NCBI GenBank assembly: GCA_016209015.1
Contig: JACQWY010000002.1
Coordinates: forward strand, 259,038 to 323,037
Length of the DNA stretch: 64,000 nt
Direction of reading: 5' to 3'
Source of the DNA: Gammaproteobacteria bacterium
Lineage (GTDB): Bacteria; Pseudomonadota; Gammaproteobacteria; Ga0077536
Notes under the pieces: model-generated
Databases searched by the model: none
Told to the model about the DNA's origin: nothing
Seen by the model: the letters and a program-made list of their open reading frames with translations, nothing else
In this document: in pieces, positions 33,792-41,904 of the stretch
Position numbering within the stretch: position 1 is the first letter of the stretch
Layout: every line of letters starts with the position of its first letter
Made by a program: the position numbers and the translations under genes

Positions 33792-34283
33792 ATGGCCAAC
33801 GAACCCGTCCAGAACGAAAACCAGCCCCAGTACGGTCAGCTCGGCATCCAGAAGATCTACGTGAAGGACCTGTCCTTCGAGGCGCCGAACTCGCCGAAGA
33901 TCTTCACCGAGCAGGTCAACCCGACCGTCGACATCCACTTCGCGAACAACACCCAGGCGCTCGGGCCGGACGTGCACGAGGTCGTGCTGACGGTGACGGC
34001 GAACGTGAAGCAGGGCGACAAGAGCATCTATCTCATCGAGGTCCAGCAGGCGGGCGTGTTCTCGATTTCGGGTTTCCCCGCCGAGCATCTGCCGGCGATC
34101 CTCGCGACCGCCTGCCCGAACATCCTGTTCCCGTTCGCGCGCGAGGCCATCTGCGACGTCGTCACGAAGGGCGGCTTCCCGCAGCTCCTGCTCGCGCCGG
34201 TGAATTTCGAGATGCTCTACGCGCAGGAACTGCAGCGCCGCCAGGCCGAGGCCGCCGGCCAGGGCGAAACGCCCGCCCACTGA
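33792..34283 (+). CDS. secB: protein-export chaperone SecB
   Basis: SecB keeps preproteins unfolded and delivers them to SecA. The 163-residue product shows the family core IQKIYVKDLSFEAPNSPKIF, EVVLTVTANVKQGDKSIYLI and YPR-like LFPFAREAICDVVTKGGFPQ. C-terminal tail EAAGQGETPAH is acidic-to-neutral as usual. ATG 33792 is preceded by a purine-rich CGGAAA. It is followed 12 bases later by gpsA, the usual order. Confidence 0.96.
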   Translation: MANEPVQNENQPQYGQLGIQKIYVKDLSFEAPNSPKIFTEQVNPTVDIHFANNTQALGPDVHEVVLTVTANVKQGDKSIYLIEVQQAGVFSISGFPAEHLPAILATACPNILFPFAREAICDVVTKGGFPQLLLAPVNFEMLYAQELQRRQAEAAGQGETPAH

Positions 34284-34295
34284 CGTGAGGCCGCG

Positions 34296-35315
34296 ATGAG
34301 CGCCACCGCCCTGCCGCCGGCCGTCGTGCTCGGCGCCGGCGCCTGGGGGACGGCGCTCGCGCTCGTCCTCGCCTACCGGGCCGAGCGCGTCTACCTGTGG
34401 GGACGCGACGCCGAGGCACAGCGTAGGATCGCGGCGGACCGGGTCAACGCCCGCTACCTGCCCGACGTACGCCTGCCGTCGCACATCGAGATCCTCGAAG
34501 ACCTCGCCCTCCTGCCGGCCGAGGTCCGCACCGCCGTCCTCGTCACCCCGTTCCAGAGCACGCGCGAAGTCCTGTCGCGGCTCCGCGCGGCCGCGCCGCA
34601 GGTCGCGCGCATCGCCTGTGCCGCGAAAGGGTTGGAAGCCGGCACGCATCTCACCGCGCCCCAGATCGTCGCCGAGGTCTGCGGCGCCGGTTTCCCGGTC
34701 GCGGTGCTGTCCGGGCCGAATTTCGCGCTCGAGGTCGCGCAGGGCCTGCCGGCCGCGATCACCGTCGCCGCGGACACGGCCGACTTCGGCGCGGAACTGC
34801 TCGAACGGCTGTATTCGCCGCGTTTCCGACCCTATCTCTCCGCGGATCTGACGGGTGTCGCGATCGGCGGCGGCGTGAAGAACGTGCTCGCGATCGCCGC
34901 CGGGATCAGCGACGGGCTCGGCCTCGGCGCGAACTGCCGCGCCGCGCTCATCACGCGCGGGCTCGCCGAGATCACACGGCTCGGCACGGCGCTCGGCGGC
35001 AGGCCGGAGACGTTCATGGGCCTCTCCGGGCTCGGCGACGTCGTATTGACCTGTACCGACGACCTGTCGCGTAACCGGCGCTTCGGCCTCGCCATCGGCG
35101 GCGGCCAGTCGCTCGCCGCGGCGCGCGAGGAGATCGGGCTCGTCGAGGGCCTCGTCACGGCGGGCGAAGTCGTCGCCCTCGCGGCACGCCTCGGCATCGA
35201 GATGCCGATCGCCACCCAGGTCGCCGCGACGCTGCGCGGTGACGTCACACCCGCGGAAGCGGTCGCCGCGCTCATGTCGCGTGAACCCGGCGTCGAAGCC
35301 CGACATCCTCACTGA
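34296..35315 (+). CDS. gpsA: glycerol-3-phosphate dehydrogenase [NAD(P)+]
   Basis: It reduces dihydroxyacetone phosphate to sn-glycerol 3-phosphate for phospholipid synthesis. The 339-residue product has the nucleotide-binding VLGAGAWGTALALVLA, the catalytic Lys region GVKNVLAIAAGISDGLGLG and GLSGLGDVVLTCTDDLSRNR. It begins at ATG 34296 after GTGAGG, 12 bases past secB, so it is probably cotranscribed with it. It closes the rhodanese-secB-gpsA unit before the pilus locus. Confidence 0.96.
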   Translation: MSATALPPAVVLGAGAWGTALALVLAYRAERVYLWGRDAEAQRRIAADRVNARYLPDVRLPSHIEILEDLALLPAEVRTAVLVTPFQSTREVLSRLRAAAPQVARIACAAKGLEAGTHLTAPQIVAEVCGAGFPVAVLSGPNFALEVAQGLPAAITVAADTADFGAELLERLYSPRFRPYLSADLTGVAIGGGVKNVLAIAAGISDGLGLGANCRAALITRGLAEITRLGTALGGRPETFMGLSGLGDVVLTCTDDLSRNRRFGLAIGGGQSLAAAREEIGLVEGLVTAGEVVALAARLGIEMPIATQVAATLRGDVTPAEAVAALMSREPGVEARHPH

Positions 35316-35516
35316 CTACGTAAAAATGTGCTGCAAGTCACGGCCGCGCGGCCGATAATACACTCCGGTCCAGCGCCGGCGCCGTGCTTGCGGCATACCT
35401 GACTCCGGGGGGTCTCCGGCTCGGACCAAGAAGGATTCAGTCATCGAGCCGCGAGGAAGCCGCGTGAAGTCCGCCTTGTCGATCAGCCTGCGCCTGCACG
35501 CCGCCGGAAGACCTGC
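35316..35516 (+). promoter_or_regulatory. probable promoter region of the MSHA pilus operon
   Basis: This 200-base gap precedes the pilus genes. It holds GATAAT at 35353-35358 after a GC-rich palindrome, which could serve as a -10 box. CGGCGC, five bases, TTGC at 35377-35391 partly fits a sigma54 -24/-12 element (GG-N10-GC). Both are weak matches and neither is proven. Confidence 0.3.
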
Positions 35517-36467
35517 GTGCTGAGCCTGCTGCGCCGCAGGCCCGAGCGCGGCAGCCTGCTGGCCGTCTGTCCGCAAGCCGCCGGCGTCGCCACCGCGCTC
35601 GTCCGGAAGCGCCCGGGCCAGCGCCCGGTACTCCGCTTCGCCGAATTTCTCGAGGCCGCCGATGCCCACGCCCGGAGCGCCGCGTTCGAGCAGATCGCGA
35701 AGCGCCGCGGCCTGCCGCACGTCGCCGCGACGAGCGCCGTGAACATCGGCGACTACAGCCTCGTGCTCGTCGATACGCCCGACGTCCCGCCGGAGGAGCT
35801 TCGCGCCGCGGTGCGCTGGCGTGTCAACGAGCTCATCGATTTCCACGTCGACGATGCCGTCATCGACGTCTTCGACGTGCCGACCGCGAGCGGCGAGCGC
35901 GGCAACCGCATGTATGCCGTCGCGGCGCGCATGTCGCTCGTCAAGCCGCTGATCGACAGCCTCGTCGCCGCGGGCCTCGCGCTCGAATTCGTCGACATTC
36001 CGGAATTCGCGATCCGCAATCTCGCCGCGCTGCTGCCGGAGGACGACGGCGGTATCGCGTCGATCTATCTCGAAGGGGATCGCGGCCTCATCACGCTCAC
36101 GCGGCGCGGTACGCTGTACCTCTCGCGCCGGCTGGATTACGGCGCGACGCGGTTGTTCGGCGGTGCGACCGCGGTCACGCCCGACATGGAGGGGCGGCTC
36201 GACGCGCTCGTGATCGAGGTCCAGCGCTCGCTCGACTACTACGAGAGCCACTTCTCCCAACCGACGGTGAAAGGCGTCGTGCTGAGTCCGCTCGCCGAGC
36301 CCGTCGCCGGTCTGCCCGAATACCTGCAGAGCCAGCTCGGCCTGCCGACCCGCGTGCTCGATCTCGACGAGATCCTCGATCACGAGAAGCCGCTGACGGC
36401 CGAGCTCCAGACGCGCTGCATCACGGCGATCGGTGCGGCGCTGCGCCAGGACGAGGTGATCCTGTGA
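35517..36467 (+). CDS. mshI: MSHA biogenesis protein MshI (PilM-like)
   Basis: A cytosolic actin-like ATPase-fold protein that forms the alignment complex with the PilN/PilO-like proteins. The 316-residue product opens with LSLLRRRPERGSLLAVCPQA and contains HVDDAVIDVFDVP and DALVIEVQRSLDYYESHFSQ, the latter conserved in MshI and PilM. It lacks the usual N-terminal PilN-binding motif of PilM (SSxxVK), consistent with MshI. GTG 35517 has GGAAG seven bases upstream. The next gene overlaps its stop (GTGA). Confidence 0.82.
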   Translation: MLSLLRRRPERGSLLAVCPQAAGVATALVRKRPGQRPVLRFAEFLEAADAHARSAAFEQIAKRRGLPHVAATSAVNIGDYSLVLVDTPDVPPEELRAAVRWRVNELIDFHVDDAVIDVFDVPTASGERGNRMYAVAARMSLVKPLIDSLVAAGLALEFVDIPEFAIRNLAALLPEDDGGIASIYLEGDRGLITLTRRGTLYLSRRLDYGATRLFGGATAVTPDMEGRLDALVIEVQRSLDYYESHFSQPTVKGVVLSPLAEPVAGLPEYLQSQLGLPTRVLDLDEILDHEKPLTAELQTRCITAIGAALRQDEVIL

Positions 36468-37126
36468 GGCAGCAGATCAACCTCTACCAGCCGATTTTCA
36501 GACAGCCGCGCAAGGTGTTCTCCGCGGTCGCGCTGTTGCAGGTCGCCGGGCTCTTCGCGCTCGGTCTGCTGCTCGTCTACGGTTACGGCCGGGCGAAAGT
36601 GCGCACGCTCGATGCCCAGGTCACCGCGCTGCAGGGCCAGCGCGCCGCGGCGGCGAAGCGTCTCGCGACGCTCAAAGCGCAGTTCCCGGAGAAGAAGGCC
36701 GATCCGCTCATCGCGGGCGAGCTCAAACGCCTCCAGCAGGAGCTCGGCTACACGCAGAAAATCGCGACCGCGCTCTCGACCGGCGCCTTCGGCAACACGA
36801 GCGGACTCTCGCCCTATCTCGCCGGCCTCGCGCGCCAGCACGTCGAGGGCACGTGGTTCTCGCGCGTCGCGATCGCGAACGGCGGCGGCGCGATCGGCGT
36901 TCGGGGCTATGCGCTCGCGCCCGAGCTGCTCCCGAATTACGTCCGCCGCCTCGCCGCCGAACCAGTGTTCGCGGGCAAGTCTTTCAGCCATCTCGAGCTC
37001 GGGAAGAGCGCGCCCGAAGGCCGGGTGCTCGAGTTCGAGCTGCGTACGGAAGGCTTCGAGATGAAGGAGGCGGCGAAGAAAACCGCGACGAGCGGAAAAC
37101 CGGTGGGGCGCGACGGGAATGGCTGA
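36464..37126 (+). CDS. PilN-like MSHA biogenesis protein
   Basis: A 220-residue bitopic protein: short cytosolic N-terminus MRQQINLYQPIFRQPRKVFS, the INLY motif that binds PilM/MshI in type IV pili, a transmembrane helix (about 20-40), a coiled coil (about 45-90) and a PilN-type alpha/beta domain. It forms the inner-membrane assembly platform with MshJ. GTG start overlapping mshI by four bases. In Vibrio this position is occupied by part of MshI or a separate PilN-like gene. Confidence 0.82.
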   Translation: MRQQINLYQPIFRQPRKVFSAVALLQVAGLFALGLLLVYGYGRAKVRTLDAQVTALQGQRAAAAKRLATLKAQFPEKKADPLIAGELKRLQQELGYTQKIATALSTGAFGNTSGLSPYLAGLARQHVEGTWFSRVAIANGGGAIGVRGYALAPELLPNYVRRLAAEPVFAGKSFSHLELGKSAPEGRVLEFELRTEGFEMKEAAKKTATSGKPVGRDGNG

Positions 37127-37790
37127 CCGGCTCGAGACGCTCCTCGAAAGACTCGACGCGCTGTCGCTGAAGGAGCGCATGCTCGTGCTCGGCGCGCTGC
37201 TGCTCGTGCTCGGCATGCTGTGGGATCGGATGCTGTTCGAGCCGCTGTGGCGTCATCAGCTCGCCGCGAAGGCGGGCGTCGGGCAGATCAAGCAGGAGCT
37301 CACCGCGATGGAAGCGGAAGGCGAGGCCGTGCTCGCCGCCGCGAAGCGCGATCCGGATGCCCCGCTGCGCGCCGAGATCGAGCACACCCGCGCCGCGATC
37401 GCCGAGCTGGAGAAGACCATCAAGGACAAGGCGGGCAAGCTCGTGCCGCCGGACCAGATGCCGAAGGTCCTCGAAGCCGTGCTCACGAAATTCGAGGGGC
37501 TGGAATTCGTGGGCCTCGAGGGACTCGGGGCCGAGCCGCTCGTCACCGAGGCCGCGCAGGGCAAGAACGCCCCGGCTGCGGATCTGCAGAAAGGCGCGTT
37601 CCGCCACGGGCTCCGGCTGCGCTTCGCGGGTTCCTATCTCGACACGCTGGAATATCTGCGCGCGCTCGAGAGGCTGCCGTGGGGTTTCTTCTGGGAGAGT
37701 GTCGATCTGCGGATCGGCGACTATCCGCGCGCCGAGGGCTCGGTCGTGGTCTACACGCTGAGCCTCGATCGCGGCTGGATCGGCATATGA
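37119..37790 (+). CDS. mshJ: MSHA biogenesis protein MshJ (PilO-like)
   Basis: A 223-residue protein with a short cytosolic start, one transmembrane helix (RMLVLGALLLVLGMLWDRML, about 20-39), a coiled coil (AEIEHTRAAIAELEKTIKDK, about 86-105) and a C-terminal PilO-type domain (FEGLEFVGLEGLGAEPLV, GSYLDTLEYLRALERLPWG). It pairs with the PilN-like protein in the periplasm. It overlaps the previous gene by eight bases and the next by four. Confidence 0.82.
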   Translation: MADRLETLLERLDALSLKERMLVLGALLLVLGMLWDRMLFEPLWRHQLAAKAGVGQIKQELTAMEAEGEAVLAAAKRDPDAPLRAEIEHTRAAIAELEKTIKDKAGKLVPPDQMPKVLEAVLTKFEGLEFVGLEGLGAEPLVTEAAQGKNAPAADLQKGAFRHGLRLRFAGSYLDTLEYLRALERLPWGFFWESVDLRIGDYPRAEGSVVVYTLSLDRGWIGI

Positions 37791-38140
37791 GCTGCGTGCC
37801 GCTCGCCTTCCTCGGCATTTTCGCGGTGCTCGCCGCACCGCTGCAGGCGGCCCCGGAGCTGCTCGTCGATCCCATGCGGCCGCCGGCTGCCGCACCTCAC
37901 ACCGAACCCTCGGCGCCCCCGCCGCCGCCGAGCGTTTTCGACTTGCGCGCCATCAAGATCGAACGGGGCCGCGCCTCGGCGATCATCGATGGCCAGGTGG
38001 TCACCGAGGGCAGCGAAATCAACGGGGCCAAAGTGCTCAAGATCACGCGCGAGCAAGTCGTTATCGTCGAAGGCGATCACACCATCGAATTGAAGTTGCT
38101 GAAGAATGAAATCAAACGCAGGCACCAGGCGCCGCGCTGA
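37787..38140 (+). CDS. mshK: MSHA biogenesis protein MshK (PilP-like)
   Basis: A 117-residue periplasmic protein with a signal peptide (MSCVPLAFLGIFAVLAAPLQ), then DPMRPPAAAPH and a proline-rich linker (PSAPPPPPSVF), followed by a short beta domain RAIKIERGRASAIIDGQVV, EINGAKVLKI and VEGDHTIELKLL, as in PilP/GspC-like proteins that contact the secretin. The open frame upstream is a shadow of mshJ. It overlaps the mshL start by 35 bases if ATG 38106 is used. Confidence 0.75.
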   Translation: MSCVPLAFLGIFAVLAAPLQAAPELLVDPMRPPAAAPHTEPSAPPPPPSVFDLRAIKIERGRASAIIDGQVVTEGSEINGAKVLKITREQVVIVEGDHTIELKLLKNEIKRRHQAPR

Positions 38141-39797
38141 CGCGGGCCGTGACGCAGTGACCGTCGGCCGCAGCCGGCGCGTGCTGCACGCACTGCTGAT
38201 CGCCGGTCTCACCGTCCTCGCCGGCTGTCAGAACACGCCGCCCCGCGCGGGCAATCTCGATCACATGAAAGAGGAGCTCGCGAAGGGCGAAGCGGCCGCC
38301 GCGGCGCAGCCGGCGGTGCCCGCGGAAGTGTCCAAAGGTCTCGTGCCCACGCTCCGCCTCGATGCGCGCGAGCTGCCGAAGATGCAGGACGAGCAGCGCT
38401 TCGACATCTCGGTCAACGACGTGCCCGCCGGCCAGTTCTTCATGAGCCTCGTCGACGGCACGAAGTACAACATGGTCGTGCATCCGGAAGTGAAGGGCAC
38501 GATTTCGCTGAACCTGAAGAACGTGACGGTGCCCGACGTCATCGCCGCCGCACGCGACGTGTACGGCTACGAATTCGAACGCACGTCCTACGGCTTCCAG
38601 GTGCTGCCCTCGCGCCTCGAGTCGCGCGTCTACCAGATCAACTATCTCAACGTGAACCGCAGCGGCACGTCATCGACGTTCGTGAGCGCCGGCACGCTGC
38701 AGGAAGGACCGAACGCGCCGCGCGTGCCGAGCGCGGAAGGCGGACGCGAAGGCGGCGGTGCGGACAACCAGAGCGGCCATCGCGGCCGCGGTCAGCGCAC
38801 CACCGTCGGCACGCAGGTGAACACGGTCTTCCCCGAGACGACGTTCTGGCAGGAGCTCGCGACCTCGCTGCAGGCGATCGTCGGCGGCGCCGAGGGGCGC
38901 AGTGTCGTCGTCAATCCGCAGTCGGGCGTCGTCGTCGTGCGCGCGATTCCCACCGAGCTGCGCGAAGTCGAAGCCTATCTCCAGGCCGCGCAGCTCATCG
39001 CGCAGCGCCAGGTGATACTCGAAGCGAAGATCCTCGAGGTCGAGCTCTCCGACGGGTTCCAGTCCGGCATCAACTGGTCGGCGATGGCCGGCGAATTCGA
39101 AATCGGTCAGACCGGCGGCGGGCAGAGCGCGACGAACACGACGGGTTACAGCGAGCTGCAGGGCACGCAGTTCGATCTCTTCCCGGGCGTCGGCGCGATC
39201 ACGACCCTGCCGGGCTCGGCCTTCGGCGGGGTGTTCTCCGCGGCGGTCAACGGCAAGGACTTCAAGGCCTTCCTCGAGCTTCTGCAGACGCAGGGCAACG
39301 TGCAGGTGCTGTCGAGCCCGCGCATCTCGACCATGAACAACCAGAAGGCCATCATCAAGGTCGGTACGGACGAGTTCTTCGTGACCGACGTCTCGACGAC
39401 GACGATCACCGGCACCTCGACGACCTCGACGCCGAACATCGAGCTCACGCCGTTCTTCTCCGGCATCGCGCTCGACGTCACGCCGCAGATCAGCAATGCC
39501 GGCGACGTGATGCTGCACATCCACCCCTCGGTCAGCGACGTCACCGACCAGCAGAAGAACATCACCATCGCCGGCGTCGCGCAGACCCTGCCGCTCGCGC
39601 GGAGCTCGGTGCGAGAATCCGATTCCGTGGTGCAGGCGAAGAACGGCCAGCTCGTCGTCATCGGCGGGCTCATGCAGAACCAGGAAATCGACAACGACGC
39701 GAAGACGCCCGCGCTCGGCGATCTGCCGCTCGTCGGCGCGCTGTTCCGCCACAAGCGCGTCAGCGCCAAGCGATGTATCTCGAACACTTCGGGCTGA
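38106..39797 (+). CDS. mshL: MSHA secretin MshL, C-terminus short
   Basis: The outer-membrane secretin through which the pilus exits. The 563-residue product has a lipoprotein signal (LHALLIAGLTVLAGC, Cys near residue 41), an N-terminal STN/N0-like domain (RFDISVNDVPAGQFFMSLVD), a Gly/Arg-rich linker (PSAEGGREGGGADNQSGHRG), an N3-type module and the secretin core (VLSSPRISTMNNQKAIIKVG, GGLMQNQEIDNDAKTPALGD). After PLVGALFRHKRVSAK the family normally continues with KxELVILLRP, but here the frame ends RCISNTSG inside the mshM start. GTG 38157 is an alternative start that begins at the lipoprotein signal. Confidence 0.85.
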   Translation: MKSNAGTRRRADAGRDAVTVGRSRRVLHALLIAGLTVLAGCQNTPPRAGNLDHMKEELAKGEAAAAAQPAVPAEVSKGLVPTLRLDARELPKMQDEQRFDISVNDVPAGQFFMSLVDGTKYNMVVHPEVKGTISLNLKNVTVPDVIAAARDVYGYEFERTSYGFQVLPSRLESRVYQINYLNVNRSGTSSTFVSAGTLQEGPNAPRVPSAEGGREGGGADNQSGHRGRGQRTTVGTQVNTVFPETTFWQELATSLQAIVGGAEGRSVVVNPQSGVVVVRAIPTELREVEAYLQAAQLIAQRQVILEAKILEVELSDGFQSGINWSAMAGEFEIGQTGGGQSATNTTGYSELQGTQFDLFPGVGAITTLPGSAFGGVFSAAVNGKDFKAFLELLQTQGNVQVLSSPRISTMNNQKAIIKVGTDEFFVTDVSTTTITGTSTTSTPNIELTPFFSGIALDVTPQISNAGDVMLHIHPSVSDVTDQQKNITIAGVAQTLPLARSSVRESDSVVQAKNGQLVVIGGLMQNQEIDNDAKTPALGDLPLVGALFRHKRVSAKRCISNTSG

Positions 39798-40711
39798 ACG
39801 AGATGCCGTTCTCGCTCACGCCCGACACCTCGTTCTTCATGGGGCGGGCGGGTTACCAGGAAGCCTTGAACGTGCTGCTCGTCGCGCTGCGCAGCGGCGA
39901 GGGCTTCGTGAAGCTCACGGGTGAAGTGGGCACCGGCAAGACGCTGTTGTGCCGGACGCTGCTGAAGACGCTGCACGACGAGTTCGCGACGGCCTACATC
40001 CCGAACCCCTATCTCAAGCCCGCGAGCCTCCTGCTGACGATCGCCGACGAGCTCGGCATCGCCTATCCGAAGCGCTGCACGCAGCACCAGATGATGCGCG
40101 TCCTGAACGCGGCGCTGCTCGAGCTGAATGCCGCGGGCCGGCGCGTGCTCGTGTGCATGGACGAGGCGCAGGCCATTCCGTGCGAGACGCTCGAGACACT
40201 GCGCCTGCTCACGAATCTCGAGACCGAGAAGGCGAAGCTGCTGCAGGTCGTGCTGTTCGGCCAGCCCGAGCTCGACCGCGTGCTCGCCCAGCCGTCGATC
40301 CGTCAGCTCCGTCAGCGCATCACGTTCTCCTACGAATTGAAGCCGCTCGACGCGGCGGGCGTCGAGGAATACCTCGCGCACCGGCTGTCCGTCGCGGGCT
40401 ATCCGGACGTTCCGCTCTTCACACGGCGCGCGATGAAGGCGATGTTCGAGGCGAGCGGCGGCATCCCGCGGCTCGTGAACATCCTCGCCCACAAGGCGCT
40501 CATGTGTGCGTTCGGCAGTGGCGCGTTGCTCGTCGACAAGGTCCAGATCCGCGAGGCGATCCGCGACACCGACGATGCGCGGCGCGGCCTCGAGGAGCGG
40601 CGCGCGGCGGGCGCGCGGTTCAAGCGCTGGGTGCTTTCCGGCCTCGGTCTCGGCGGTCTCGCCGGTCTCGCGCTCATCGCGCAGCTCGTGCACGCGGGAT
40701 TCGTCGGATGA
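39773..40711 (+). CDS. mshM: MSHA biogenesis AAA ATPase MshM (ExeA-like)
   Basis: A 312-residue ExeA/GspA-type ATPase. It opens MYLEHFGLNEMPFSLTPDTS, the family signature. Walker A is LTGEVGTGKTLLCRTLLK, Walker B VLVCMDEAQAIP, sensor LLQVVLFGQPELD, and FSYELKPLDAAGVEEYL follows. A C-terminal hydrophobic segment (LGLGGLAGLALIAQLV, about 290-306) would anchor it in the membrane. Its ATG lies 25 bases inside the apparent end of mshL. The mshN ATG overlaps its stop. Confidence 0.88.
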   Translation: MYLEHFGLNEMPFSLTPDTSFFMGRAGYQEALNVLLVALRSGEGFVKLTGEVGTGKTLLCRTLLKTLHDEFATAYIPNPYLKPASLLLTIADELGIAYPKRCTQHQMMRVLNAALLELNAAGRRVLVCMDEAQAIPCETLETLRLLTNLETEKAKLLQVVLFGQPELDRVLAQPSIRQLRQRITFSYELKPLDAAGVEEYLAHRLSVAGYPDVPLFTRRAMKAMFEASGGIPRLVNILAHKALMCAFGSGALLVDKVQIREAIRDTDDARRGLEERRAAGARFKRWVLSGLGLGGLAGLALIAQLVHAGFVG

Positions 40712-41904
40712 GCCTCATCAACCAGATGCTCACGGACCTCGAGGAGCGCCGCTCGCGCGCGCCGAAACATCAGGACGCCGCGCTCGAGGGGCTCGTCGCC
40801 GTCGCGCCGCGCACGCTCGCACGCGAGCGCCGCGTCGCGTGGCCGCTCGTGATCGCCGGCGTCGTGCTGCTCGCGATTGCCGCGGTATGGGCCGCGCGCA
40901 GCGGGCTGTCGCTGCTGACGAAGAGCGAGCGGCGTTCGCTCGCGGTCCAGACCAGGGGCGGCGTGACGATGACTTTCGCGGCGGCGGGCGCGGCCCCCGT
41001 CGCCGCGCCGCAGCCAGCCCTTTCCGCGCCGGCTCCCGTGGCCGCTGTGCTTCCCGCCGCCCCGCCGCCGGCAGCGATCGAAGCGACCGCGAGCGCCGCG
41101 ACGCTGCCTGCGGCTCTACAGCCGCAGGCGCAGGTCGCCGCGACCCCGGCGCCGCCTGCGCCTGCGGTCGAACCCGCGCCTCGGCCCGCGACGCTCGCCG
41201 ATCCGACCGTGCCGCCGAAGCCTGTGAAGCCCGCGCCGCCGCCGGCCGGGCACCCGGTTGACGTCGCGGAGGCCCCCGTCGTCGAACGGCGTGGCGATTT
41301 CCATCGCAACCCCGCCGCGCCTCGCGAGACGAAACTGCCCTCGGCGCTCGACCGCGCTTATTCGCTGCTCGATCTCGGTCGCACCGACGAGGGTCTCGAC
41401 GCCTTGACCGCTCATCTGCGCGACGCGCCGAAAGACGTGCCGGCGCGCGTCCGCCTCGCCGCCGAGCTGATCCGGCTGGAACGCATCGCGGACGCCGAGA
41501 CGCGGTTGCGCGAGGGCCTCGCGCTCCTGCCCGGCGAAGCGCGCTTCGCGGGCCCGCTCGCGCATCTCGCGTTCGAACGCGGCGATGCCGCGGGCGCGCT
41601 GGTGACCCTGCAGGGCGCGGTGCCGCCGCTCGCGAGCGATGTCGAATACCACGCCTTCATGGCCGCGCTGCAACAGCAGACCGGCGCGCACACGGCGGCA
41701 GTGATGATCTATCGCGACGTACTGAAAGCGCGACCCGACAACGGCGCGTGGTGGATAGGCCTCGGCATCTCGCTCGAGGCGACGGGTGATCACGCCGACG
41801 CGGCGCGCGCTTTCGGCACTGCGCTCGGCGACCACGGCCTGTCCGAACCCATGCGCACCTACGCGACCCGCGAGATGGTGCGCCTCAAGGACCGCAATTA
41901 CTGA
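40708..41904 (+). CDS. mshN: MSHA biogenesis protein MshN (TPR, GspB-like)
   Basis: A 398-residue bitopic protein: short cytosolic MSLINQMLTDLEERRSRAP, conserved in MshN, a transmembrane helix (about 47-62), a 120-residue alanine/proline-rich periplasmic linker, and C-terminal TPR-like repeats (about 215-398, ALDRAYSLLDLGRTDEGLDAL, LAFERGDAAGALVTLQG). It probably works with MshM and the secretin. The upstream open frame is a shadow of mshM; the stop overlaps the mshE ATG (TGATG). Confidence 0.83.
   Translation: MSLINQMLTDLEERRSRAPKHQDAALEGLVAVAPRTLARERRVAWPLVIAGVVLLAIAAVWAARSGLSLLTKSERRSLAVQTRGGVTMTFAAAGAAPVAAPQPALSAPAPVAAVLPAAPPPAAIEATASAATLPAALQPQAQVAATPAPPAPAVEPAPRPATLADPTVPPKPVKPAPPPAGHPVDVAEAPVVERRGDFHRNPAAPRETKLPSALDRAYSLLDLGRTDEGLDALTAHLRDAPKDVPARVRLAAELIRLERIADAETRLREGLALLPGEARFAGPLAHLAFERGDAAGALVTLQGAVPPLASDVEYHAFMAALQQQTGAHTAAVMIYRDVLKARPDNGAWWIGLGISLEATGDHADAARAFGTALGDHGLSEPMRTYATREMVRLKDRNY

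Noticed and set aside
35377..35391. Confident sigma54 promoter call before mshI
   Set aside because: GG-N10-GC is present but the flanking match is too poor in a GC-rich sequence; kept only as a weak note in the promoter-region entry.
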